Positions 56,939-64,000 of a stretch of DNA of 64,000 nt are shown piece by piece. The stretch is taken from positions 1 to 64,000 of the forward strand of contig JAEWMY010000056.1 in NCBI GenBank assembly GCA_023393015.1, read 5' to 3'. The notes below the pieces were generated by a model. The model worked only from the letters and a program-made list of their open reading frames with translations. It was not told where the DNA came from and ran no database searches. This DNA is from Spirochaetota bacterium (GTDB lineage Bacteria > Spirochaetota > Spirochaetia > Treponematales > Treponemataceae). The translations under genes were made by a program, and so were the position numbers. The stretch's first letter is position 1. Every line of letters starts with the position of its first letter.

Positions 56939-59260
56939 ATGGAAGAAGCCAGAAACAAGCGTACGGCAACGCTGATCGTACTCGTCTTTGTCGCATTTGC
57001 CGTTTTTTTCCTTGCCGGAATACGTTTTCGCGCCCGCTTGGAAACCGATCTTGACGAATATATGCCATCGGACCATCCCGCGTTCGTCTACAGCGATCAG
57101 GCGGAAACGCTCTTCGGTATACGGGACGCGGTCCTGATCGCGGTCGAGCACCCTGAAACGGTATACAATCCGGGAACGCTCGAAAAGATACGGGATATAA
57201 CCCGTTCTCTGGCCGAGCGGTTTCCCGAGATAGAGGAAGACTCGATAACGTCCCTTTACACCGCCGAAAACATATCCTCGGATGAATGGGGATTGACGGT
57301 AGAGCCTTTTTACGACGAGATTCCGCGTTCGCCGGAGGAATTGCGAGAGCTCGAGCTCGCGGTTTCGGGCAATCGAATGATACAGGGGAAACTGGTGAGC
57401 GATGACGGCCGATCGTCCCTCATCATCGCTGAAATCGGGGACGACGCGTTCTCTCCTGATTTTTATCGCCGTTTGCTGGCGTTCGCCGGGGAGCAAGGCA
57501 AACCTGAAACCGTTCACGTCGCGGGACGACCCGTCGTGGAAGGGGAGATGACCCGTCTCGGCCCGAAGGACATGGCGCGGATGGCGCCGCTCGTCTTCGG
57601 TATCATGATCGCGCTCCTGCTCATCATCATGCGATCCGTCCGGAGCACCGTTATCAATATGGGAATCGTTACCATCGGCACGCTTGCCGCATTCGGCGGA
57701 ATGGCGTGGCTCGGCGTTCCGGTCTACACCGTAAGCACCATGATTCCGGTCATGCTCATAGCCGTCGGCGTCGCGGACGGTATTCATCTTCACAATACCA
57801 TTCAGTCGTTCCTCCGGGAAGACCCGACAATGGATCGAGAGACGCTGATTGCGCGAACGATGAAGGACATGACCCGTCCGGTCATCATGACGTCGCTGAC
57901 GACGGCGGTTGGTTTCCTTTCCCTCATGACAAGCGAGGTATTACCGGTCCGCTATTTCGGCTTGTTCACCGCGGCGGGCGTTCTGGTGGAAATGGCGGGA
58001 GCGCTCCTTCTCTTTCCCGCGTCGATACGGATATTCGGAGTTCCCCGAATCACGGAACGAAAAAATGCGATACCCGGACAAGACGAATCTCGCTGGACTC
58101 TGGGGGCCTCGCGGTATACGTCTTTTCTGTACGCCCGTTCGGCTGTAATCGTTGCCGTTGCCCTTTCGATTCTGGCGCTCTTCGCGATGGGAGCGAGCAA
58201 GGTATGGATCGACACCAGCTTTTTGGCGAACTTCCGGAAGGACAGCGATATCGTACGTACCGATTCCTTCGTAAACGAACACTTCGGGGGGACATCCACG
58301 CTGAATGTCGTGTTGTCCGCGAAGAACGCCGAAGCCTTCAAGGATCCCGAAGTGCTTCGTCTTGTTTCCGCCCTGCAACAAGACATCGAAAAAGATCCGC
58401 TCGTGGGAAAGAGTTTTGCCCTGACGGACTACGTACAGCGCATGCACCGGGTCATGCACGAAGACAAGCCCGAATTTGACGTCATTCCGGATGATCGGGA
58501 AACGATCGCGCAGTATCTCCTACTCTATGAGATGTCCGGCGACCCCGAAAATCTTGAGCGGGTCGTCGATTATGACTACCGCGAGGCGAATCTTGCGTTT
58601 CAGTTGAAAAGCGACAGCTCCGCCGGGATGCAGGCAATTGTGGATCGCGTGGAGACGCATACAGCGGGCTTTGACAAAAAGGACATTGCCGTTAGGTATG
58701 CAGGAAGCGGCTACAAGTCCCTCGTTTTTTCCGGGCTTCTTCTCAAAGGACAGATAAGCGGGCTCGCCCTTTCCTTCCTGATCGTATTCCTGCTCATCAC
58801 CCTCATGTTTAAAAACGCGTTTGTCGGGCTCGCCGGCACCATACCTGTCGCCTTTACGGCGATTGTCAATTTCGGAACGATGGGACTCGCCGGCATTCCG
58901 CTCAGTTCCTCGACCGCGATCATTTCCGGAATCGCCATAGGCATCGGGATCGATTACGCCATTCACTTCATCGAGCGGTACGGGCATGAACGAGCCGCCG
59001 GCGAGTCGGTCGAGACGGCAGCCGCGAAAACGGTCGCTCATACCGGTCGCTCGATTCTTCATAACGCCCTGGCGGTTATCGGCGGATTCGCGGTTCTGCT
59101 TACGAGCCTTTTTCCTCCGAACCGGCACGTCGGAGCGCTTATCGCGCTCAATATGGGAACGTCGGCGCTGGTAACATTGACGATTTTCCTGGCGGTCCTT
59201 TCCGCTTTTGATCGCAAGGGACTCATTTCTACAAGACGAAACCAAGGGGGTTCGAAATGA
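56939..59260 (+). CDS. MMPL/RND-superfamily transporter
   Basis: The 773-aa inner-membrane protein has the RND layout: TM1 near the N-terminus (LIVLVFVAFAVFFLAGI), a periplasmic domain and a five-helix bundle. The GVADGIHLHN motif lies near residue 280. A second half repeats this, with GIAIGIGIDYAIHFIERYG near residue 665. This two-domain form is the MMPL/HpnN/SecDF-like type that moves lipids or hydrophobic molecules using the proton gradient. GAGGAG precedes the ATG. Its stop overlaps the LolA-like gene start (ATGA), and base composition is less GC-rich than the surroundings. Confidence 0.92.
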   Translation: MEEARNKRTATLIVLVFVAFAVFFLAGIRFRARLETDLDEYMPSDHPAFVYSDQAETLFGIRDAVLIAVEHPETVYNPGTLEKIRDITRSLAERFPEIEEDSITSLYTAENISSDEWGLTVEPFYDEIPRSPEELRELELAVSGNRMIQGKLVSDDGRSSLIIAEIGDDAFSPDFYRRLLAFAGEQGKPETVHVAGRPVVEGEMTRLGPKDMARMAPLVFGIMIALLLIIMRSVRSTVINMGIVTIGTLAAFGGMAWLGVPVYTVSTMIPVMLIAVGVADGIHLHNTIQSFLREDPTMDRETLIARTMKDMTRPVIMTSLTTAVGFLSLMTSEVLPVRYFGLFTAAGVLVEMAGALLLFPASIRIFGVPRITERKNAIPGQDESRWTLGASRYTSFLYARSAVIVAVALSILALFAMGASKVWIDTSFLANFRKDSDIVRTDSFVNEHFGGTSTLNVVLSAKNAEAFKDPEVLRLVSALQQDIEKDPLVGKSFALTDYVQRMHRVMHEDKPEFDVIPDDRETIAQYLLLYEMSGDPENLERVVDYDYREANLAFQLKSDSSAGMQAIVDRVETHTAGFDKKDIAVRYAGSGYKSLVFSGLLLKGQISGLALSFLIVFLLITLMFKNAFVGLAGTIPVAFTAIVNFGTMGLAGIPLSSSTAIISGIAIGIGIDYAIHFIERYGHERAAGESVETAAAKTVAHTGRSILHNALAVIGGFAVLLTSLFPPNRHVGALIALNMGTSALVTLTIFLAVLSAFDRKGLISTRRNQGGSK

Positions 59261-60033
59261 AACCGAAAAAAAGGATTGTAGCGGCGCTTATGATCGCTTC
59301 CGTTGCGGTTCTCCACGCGCAAATCGACGGCAAGACTATCATGGAGAATGTCTATAATCGTCCTGCAGGAAAAACTATGCGGGCATCGTTGCGCATGCAG
59401 GTCACCAACTCGCGAGGATCGACGAGGGAACGGAACATTTCGCAATACAGCGTTGATACGCCGGAAGGCGAAAAAAAGATCATGTTCTTCGAGAGCCCGG
59501 CCGACGTCCGGGGGACCAGTTTCATGACCTGGTCGTGGGATGACGGCAGGGACGACGACCAGTGGATATACCTTCCCGCCCTCAAACGGGTCAAGCGCAT
59601 CGCGTCCGACGGAAAGAACGAATCGTTTATGGGGTCCGACTTTACCTACGACGATCTCGGAGATCGTCATCCTTCCGAGGACACACATACCCTTCTCCGC
59701 GAGGAGACACTCGACGGCCTGCCCTGCTATGTCGTCGAGTCGGCACCGGTAGCCAAAGACTCCCCGTTCGCAAGGACGGTTACCCGCATCCACAAGGATT
59801 CCTGGGTCGGGCTCCGGAAGGAATACTATGACGCCGCGGGCAAGAAAATAAAGGAACTCGAAATCGGGAAGCGCGAGAAGATCGACGGGTTCTGGGTCGT
59901 TACCGACATGACCATGAAGGATCTGCAACGGAACAGCCACACGCGTATAACCATGAACGCGGTACGCTTCGACACTGCCCTAAACGAGGAGATTTTCTCC
60001 GACCGTCAGATGCGTATCGGTCAGCCTCGTTAA
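59257..60033 (+). CDS. LolA-like outer-membrane lipoprotein-sorting family protein
   Basis: The 258-aa protein has a signal peptide (MKPKKRIVAALMIASVAVLHA). It is beta-rich, with ADVRGTSFMTWSWDDGRDDDQWIYLPALKRVKRI, MGSDFTYDDL and a C-terminal half of alternating strands. These features match the LolA-like PF17131 family that is typically encoded with MMPL/RND transporters. It probably carries a lipid or hydrophobic cargo across the periplasm. It overlaps the transporter gene by 4 bp and precedes an outer-membrane protein gene by 15 bp. Confidence 0.88.
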   Translation: MKPKKRIVAALMIASVAVLHAQIDGKTIMENVYNRPAGKTMRASLRMQVTNSRGSTRERNISQYSVDTPEGEKKIMFFESPADVRGTSFMTWSWDDGRDDDQWIYLPALKRVKRIASDGKNESFMGSDFTYDDLGDRHPSEDTHTLLREETLDGLPCYVVESAPVAKDSPFARTVTRIHKDSWVGLRKEYYDAAGKKIKELEIGKREKIDGFWVVTDMTMKDLQRNSHTRITMNAVRFDTALNEEIFSDRQMRIGQPR

Positions 60034-60048
60034 TCGGAGGTGAGTCGC

Positions 60049-61236
60049 ATGCGAAAAGAAGCGAGCGTGTTTCTGGCTGTATTCTGCATGATCGCGTTGC
60101 CGGTATTCTCGGCAGACATCAAGCTTACCGGGATGACGAGAACCAATCTGACGGTAGCTACCGAAACGGGAGATTTTCTGCTCGCCGAGCAGACGCTGCA
60201 AACGGCGATGGACGGGTACGGGAAGAAAAGCGGTTTTCACGTTTCGCCCGCCGTCTCCGTTTCGGTGGACGGAGAACCACGCTTCGCCGTACGGGAGGCG
60301 TACGTCGACTTATTGACGGGATTCGCAGATGTCCGAATCGGAAAACAGGCCGTCGTGTGGGGCAAGGCTGAGGGATTCTTCATTACGGATGTCGTCAGTC
60401 CCCAGGACTTGAGTAACTTCATTCTTGCGGATTTCTCGGAAATTCGGATCGGTATTCCCGCGGTGCGGACGCAAAAATACCTCGGTAAGATTTCGCTCGA
60501 TGTCGTATGGATTCCGTTTTTCGTGCCGACGGTCTTTCCGGAACCGGGGTCTCCCTGGCACACGGCCGAGATGGGCGCGTTTACCACCTATGACGCGCAG
60601 ATGGGCAACCTTTCGGACAGCGAGTTTTTCGGCAAGCTGGCGTACTTCGGAAGCGGATTCGACGCGGAACTGATGGCGGGCTATGCCCGCGACGATCAGC
60701 CGGTCCTTGAAGGAAACGCGCCCCTGCTCCAAACGCGTTACCAACGGATCACGGTAATCGGTGGCAGCGTCGGAAAACCCATCGGTCCCGTACTCGCGCG
60801 GGCCGAAGCGGTGGTATATCTTGACCGGGCATTTACGACGCGGCCCTCCCCGACGGAATTCGAAAGCTCCCGAAAGGCCGAGATCGTCGGGCTTGTCGGC
60901 CTTGACTGGAACCTGGGCGGTATCGATTTCTCCGCGCAGTATTCCGGTCGATATATTTCCGATTATGCGGAAACACTGGTCCTTCCGGAGTATCGGCAAA
61001 CGGCATCCGTACGCGCGCGCGATTCCTATTTGGGGGATGCCCTCGTTGCGGAGTTTTTCGCCTATGTCGGTCTTGATCCGTATGACGCGCTTCTTCGCCC
61101 TTCCGTCTCATACACGATAGAAGACGGAGTAATCCTGAAAGCGGAAGCGGATATATTCCTCGGCGACTCCTCGGGACAATACGGACGGTATCGGGACAAC
61201 ACGCTCTTCTCGACTTCGATCAGTTGGTACTTTTAG
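60049..61236 (+). CDS. Outer-membrane beta-barrel protein (porin-like)
   Basis: The 395-aa product has a signal peptide (ASVFLAVFCMIALPVFSA). Many alternating amphipathic strands follow (YVDLLTGFADVRIGKQAVVWG, GGIDFSAQYSGRYIS), and the C-terminus is aromatic (TSISWYF), typical of barrels recognised by the BAM machinery. It resembles DUF1302-type barrels found next to RND transporters. ATG at 60049 is 8 nt after GGAGG; the GTG at 60040 overlaps that site. As the last gene of the TetR operon it is likely the outer-membrane end of a trans-envelope transport system. Confidence 0.82.
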   Translation: MRKEASVFLAVFCMIALPVFSADIKLTGMTRTNLTVATETGDFLLAEQTLQTAMDGYGKKSGFHVSPAVSVSVDGEPRFAVREAYVDLLTGFADVRIGKQAVVWGKAEGFFITDVVSPQDLSNFILADFSEIRIGIPAVRTQKYLGKISLDVVWIPFFVPTVFPEPGSPWHTAEMGAFTTYDAQMGNLSDSEFFGKLAYFGSGFDAELMAGYARDDQPVLEGNAPLLQTRYQRITVIGGSVGKPIGPVLARAEAVVYLDRAFTTRPSPTEFESSRKAEIVGLVGLDWNLGGIDFSAQYSGRYISDYAETLVLPEYRQTASVRARDSYLGDALVAEFFAYVGLDPYDALLRPSVSYTIEDGVILKAEADIFLGDSSGQYGRYRDNTLFSTSISWYF

Positions 61237-61264
61237 TCCGCGTACGGAATACTACTGCGAAAAA

Positions 61265-62125
61265 TCAAATTGGTTCCTTCAGCCGTCCCGCGTGCGCCTC
61301 GAGTTCGGCGATCGCCGCCTCGGGGAACGGGTACGAGAGGGCCGTGGCGGCTCCGCGCGCGACCTTCGTGAAGAAGCGGAACGTCGCGTCGAGGGCGTCC
61401 AGGATCCCGTCCTTGTCGCACGCCGCGAAGGTGGGCGCGAGGTCGCCCCGGAGATCGTCGTCGATCCATCGCTCGAGGTACCGTCCCTCGTACCGGGTAT
61501 CGTAGTCCGTACCGTGAACGGAGCGTTCGTACCACTCGAGCGCCGAGAGGGTCTTTCTCTTGAGATACCCGTTGACGCATTGCAGGGCGACCCAGTACTC
61601 GCCCCGAAGGCATTTCTTTATCGCCCAGAGATAATGAAAATAAAAGTCGCTCGTCAGGTTGGCGAACTCTGCCGCGGCGGGAAAGGAGAAGGGGCGTATG
61701 GCCCCGACGAGTCCCTCGAAGGCGGAATCGAGGCCGTCCTTGTCGAGAATGACGCGGATGCCGCGTGAGCAAATTTCACGCGCTATCACGAGAGACTCCG
61801 GATCTGTTTTCAGGCGATTCGCCTCGACCACGACGACGTCTACGTCGAGGCCTCCGGCGAAAAGAAACCGGCGCTCCCGGTGATACGCCTCCGGCACCGA
61901 CTCGGAGAAGGAAAACCACGCCGGACCGATCGCTTCCGCCCACGCCGCGGAGTCGACATACCGCTCCGGGCTATCGGTCACGAGTACAAGGTCGATATCC
62001 GAGTATTCGTCGTTCAGGCCTTCCCCGCGCGCTCCCGATCCGACGAGCGCGAGCGCGCGTATACCTCCGTCAATCCTCGCGGCCGCGAGTATTCTCTCGA
62101 GCAGTTCTTCGTGTTGACGAGTCAT
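61265..62125 (-). CDS. Nucleotidyltransferase, aminoglycoside 6-adenylyltransferase-like
   Basis: The 286-aa protein has the Pol-beta nucleotidyltransferase motif VGSGARGEG with EYSDIDLVLV near residues 29-50. The third acidic strand is LDVDVVVVEANRL. A helical C-terminal domain (FYFHYLWAIKKCLRGEYW) follows. The layout matches AadE/ANT(6)-type enzymes that adenylylate aminoglycosides, but chromosomal relatives often have other or unknown roles, so resistance should not be assumed. ATG 62125 with an upstream AGGG site is chosen over TTG 62140. Confidence 0.82.
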   Translation of the reverse strand: MTRQHEELLERILAAARIDGGIRALALVGSGARGEGLNDEYSDIDLVLVTDSPERYVDSAAWAEAIGPAWFSFSESVPEAYHRERRFLFAGGLDVDVVVVEANRLKTDPESLVIAREICSRGIRVILDKDGLDSAFEGLVGAIRPFSFPAAAEFANLTSDFYFHYLWAIKKCLRGEYWVALQCVNGYLKRKTLSALEWYERSVHGTDYDTRYEGRYLERWIDDDLRGDLAPTFAACDKDGILDALDATFRFFTKVARGAATALSYPFPEAAIAELEAHAGRLKEPI

Positions 62126-62196
62126 CTTGTATCCCTTCAATATTGTTTTTTTTCATTCGCCGTTCCGATTATTATGCCTGAACCGCCACCCCCCGA

Positions 62197-62958
62197 TCAA
62201 TACACGAATACGCGCGATGAGTATTCCTTGCCGAAGGCCTCCAGAAGCATTCGCGAGAGGGTTCCGTCCGACTTCATCAGGGAGAACCCCTTCCTGGCCG
62301 CCTCGAGGATCGCCTCGCCTTCCGGTCCCGGCTTTGCGTAGAGACCCGCCCCGATAGTCGTGTACGAAAACTCCGTAAAGTCGAATTCGCGCTCGCGTCC
62401 GGGAAATTGCCCGTTTATCGTTAAAAGCCCGCCGACGTCCGCGGTGGAAACGAAATCAACCCTGCCGGCGGCAAGCTTCTGGAACATGGTCTCGAAGGGC
62501 CCTTCGTCCACGATGATGCCGGCCTTTTCGAACATGACGCGGAGCGGCGAATTGGTGACCGTACCGACCTTCTTTCCCGCGAGGTCCTCGAGTTTGGTAA
62601 CGGGCGAAGACGGCGCGTTCGCCTTCAGGAAGAAAAACACGCCCTTCGCCGCGAGAAACAGAACGTGCGGATTGTGCTGTGCGGCCGTGTTGGTCGGCGT
62701 GATGTAGACGTCGAGAGAATCCCGCTCCAGAAGCTTCAGCATCCTGCCAATGGGCAGGAACTCGACAACGGGGGTATAGCCGCCCCGTTTCAGCGCCTCG
62801 ACGGTCACCAGTTTCACGATCCCGCCATTCTCGGTAATGAGCGGCGGCTGATCTCCGGCGTAAATCCTGACCACCGGTCGCTCGCCGGCGGTTTGCCCGT
62901 AAAGGGAAACGATACACGCGACACACATGAGTATCAGGAAGCCGAGCGCCTTTCGCAT
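62197..62958 (-). CDS. Orphan periplasmic solute-binding protein, SBP_bac_3-like
   Basis: The 253-aa protein has a signal peptide (ALGFLILMCVACIVSLYG) and a family 3 binding domain: VRIYAGDQPPLITENGGIV, LPIGRMLKLLERDSLDVYITP, VTKLEDLAGKKVGTVTNSPL. No permease or ATPase lies beside it. The region around LPIGRMLKLL recalls YPPKRMIASL of the other orphan binding protein at 37.9 kb, so the two may be distant paralogues. A well-formed promoter precedes the start, with a leaderless layout. Confidence 0.82.
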   Translation of the reverse strand: MRKALGFLILMCVACIVSLYGQTAGERPVVRIYAGDQPPLITENGGIVKLVTVEALKRGGYTPVVEFLPIGRMLKLLERDSLDVYITPTNTAAQHNPHVLFLAAKGVFFFLKANAPSSPVTKLEDLAGKKVGTVTNSPLRVMFEKAGIIVDEGPFETMFQKLAAGRVDFVSTADVGGLLTINGQFPGREREFDFTEFSYTTIGAGLYAKPGPEGEAILEAARKGFSLMKSDGTLSRMLLEAFGKEYSSRVFVY

Positions 62959-62964
62959 AATTAA

Positions 62965-62992
62965 AGTATAAGACAGAAATCGGAAAACTCAA
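62965..62992 (-). promoter_or_regulatory. Promoter of orphan solute-binding protein gene
   Basis: On the minus strand TTGAGT (62987-62992), 16-bp spacer, TATACT (62965-62970), then 6 nt to the ATG at 62958. Leaderless layout. Confidence 0.55.
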
Positions 62993-63014
62993 GCGACGAG
63001 TAACCAAAGGAAGT

Positions 63015-64000
63015 TTATTGCGCGAGATCCACGGCGGCGTCTCCGGAAGCCTCGAGAAGGCGATTGCCGAAAAAGCGGATGCCGAGAAGGCCGAGCGGCG
63101 CGGTAAACAGTATTGCGACGACCGCGATCGCCAGGATCACGTCGCCCCCGACGACGCCTCGGCTCAGGGCGACGCCGCCGAGCGCCGCCTGTACCGTCGC
63201 CTTCGGAAGGTACGCGATGGCGCAAAAGGCGCGTTCGCGGATCGACAGGGGCGAGAACGCGGTCGCGGCGAATACGCCGACCGAGCGGAACACGAGACCG
63301 CAGGCGACGACCGCGAGCCCTTTCGCCCCGGCGCCGACGGCCACGGCGGGGTCGAGGGAAAAGCCTATCATCACGAAGAGCACGATCTCGGCGAACACCC
63401 ATATCTTGGAAAGCTTGGCCGAAAGTTCGTGCGCTACGCGCTCGTGCCGCTCGAGGATAACGAAGCCCGCCGTCATGATCCCGAGCAGGGCGGCGAAATG
63501 AAGGGAATCCCCGACCTCGACGAGCAGCATCCCGCACACGAGCAGGATCAGGGCCTTCTCGGTCGCCCGTATGGATGCGAAATGGCGGCGGAACAAAAAG
63601 GAAAGGGCGAACCCCGCGGCGAAGCCCGCGGCCACTCCGATCCCGATGGATACGGGAACCGACAGCGCGGCGGCGATCACGTCCGTCTGCCCGCCCGTGG
63701 CGAGGGCCAGGAAGACGGAAAACAGCGTAATCGCGAAGACGTCGTCGATGGAGGCACCGGCCATGACAATAGTCGGGACGTCGTTCTTTTCTCCGCGTCT
63801 CCTGGACTTGAGATCGAGCATGGATGGAACCACGACGGCGGGAGAGACGGCCGCGAGCATGAAGGCGGTCAGGCCCGCGACGCTCCAGTCGAAGGAGAAC
63901 GCGTGCCGGAAAAGGACGGTGAGGGCGGCGCCCTCGATGACGCAGGGAACCCATGACATGAGAAAGGCGGTAAGGCCGACCTTCTTCAGCGTCGCGCGGC
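63015..64000 (-). CDS. Cation:proton antiporter (NhaP/Kef-like), partial, 5' end beyond window
   Basis: The visible 3' part runs from the window edge (reading RATLKKVGLTAFL, then MSWVPCVIEGAA) through about 8 membrane helices to the stop at 63015, about 327 residues. Signatures are TAFMLAAVSPAVVVPSMLDLK and IVMAGASIDDVFAITLF, where the paired Asp of the antiporter core are D-D in SIDDV. It exchanges Na+ or K+ for H+. The frame stays open to position 64000, so the ATG at 63959 is internal. There is no C-terminal TrkA domain. The 5' start and promoter cannot be seen. Confidence 0.85.
   Translation of the reverse strand, partial: RATLKKVGLTAFLMSWVPCVIEGAALTVLFRHAFSFDWSVAGLTAFMLAAVSPAVVVPSMLDLKSRRRGEKNDVPTIVMAGASIDDVFAITLFSVFLALATGGQTDVIAAALSVPVSIGIGVAAGFAAGFALSFLFRRHFASIRATEKALILLVCGMLLVEVGDSLHFAALLGIMTAGFVILERHERVAHELSAKLSKIWVFAEIVLFVMIGFSLDPAVAVGAGAKGLAVVACGLVFRSVGVFAATAFSPLSIRERAFCAIAYLPKATVQAALGGVALSRGVVGGDVILAIAVVAILFTAPLGLLGIRFFGNRLLEASGDAAVDLAQ

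Noticed and set aside
61265..62125. Aminoglycoside resistance gene
   Set aside because: The fold matches AadE-type enzymes, but there is no mobile context and sequence alone cannot show drug activity, so it is called only a nucleotidyltransferase.

Overview
This 64 kb window comes from a chromosome that looks strongly GC-rich and gene-dense. Several markers point to a spirochaete (Spirochaetota, probably Treponema/Spirochaeta-like). These are an archaeal-type class I lysyl-tRNA synthetase, a BMP/TmpC-like nucleoside ABC operon, a CBS-containing family II pyrophosphatase, a DUF4954 beta-helix protein, many lipoproteins and an outer-membrane beta-barrel protein. The taxonomy is inferred from gene content and was not tested by search. 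I see no phage, IS element, integrase or CRISPR array.

Layout. 1-6.7 kb: a 22-bp tandem repeat, a lipoprotein/phosphoesterase pair, a Na/Pi symporter-like protein, an MBL-fold hydrolase, a small membrane protein, an orphan DbpA-type RNA-binding protein and a UPF0158-GNAT fusion. 6.7-15.2 kb: housekeeping genes (eno, a MATE exporter, clpP, mazG, pth, CBS-pyrophosphatase, an RluA-type pseudouridine synthase, a membrane protein). 15.3-19.9 kb: a four-gene nucleoside-type ABC importer. 20-23.8 kb: an HD phosphohydrolase, a GH43 glycosidase and lysS. 23.9-31.7 kb: a tightly overlapped six-gene minus-strand operon (two lipoproteins, one FGE-like, plus a complete peptide-type ABC system). 32-35 kb: a secreted YD-like repeat protein followed by a response regulator and histidine kinase. 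35-45.7 kb: a minus-strand aromatic 2-oxoacid/arylacetyl-CoA region (SSS symporter, iorA, pepF-like peptidase, iorB, two phenylacetate-CoA ligases, ACT protein, LacI-type regulator, orphan solute-binding protein). 45.7-54.2 kb: a lipoprotein, alr, an epimerase-like protein with DUF4954, deoD and gnd. 54.2-54.8 kb: tRNA-Leu(CAG) followed by a non-coding repeat locus. 54.8-64 kb: a GNAT protein, a DUF3795 protein, a TetR-controlled RND/LolA-like/OMP envelope operon of visibly lower GC, a nucleotidyltransferase, a second orphan solute-binding protein and a partial Na+/H+ antiporter cut by the window end.

How parts work together. iorAB with the two CoA ligases and the ACT protein would move carbon between aromatic amino acids, arylpyruvates and arylacetyl-CoA. 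The BMP importer and deoD would supply and cleave nucleosides. eno and gnd belong to central carbon metabolism. Pyrophosphatase, pth, mazG, lysS and the tRNA serve information processing.

A recurrent regulatory style is visible: the -10 box is very often TATACT, and in about a dozen genes it lies only 5-11 nt from the start codon, which implies leaderless or near-leaderless mRNAs. Genes with longer leaders carry ordinary GGAGG-type ribosome sites. The items I would follow up first are the leaderless promoter set, the repeat locus after tRNA-Leu, the TetR/RND/OMP module with its perfect 24-bp palindrome, the FGE-like/peptide-ABC operon and the IorA that lacks its ferredoxin domain.
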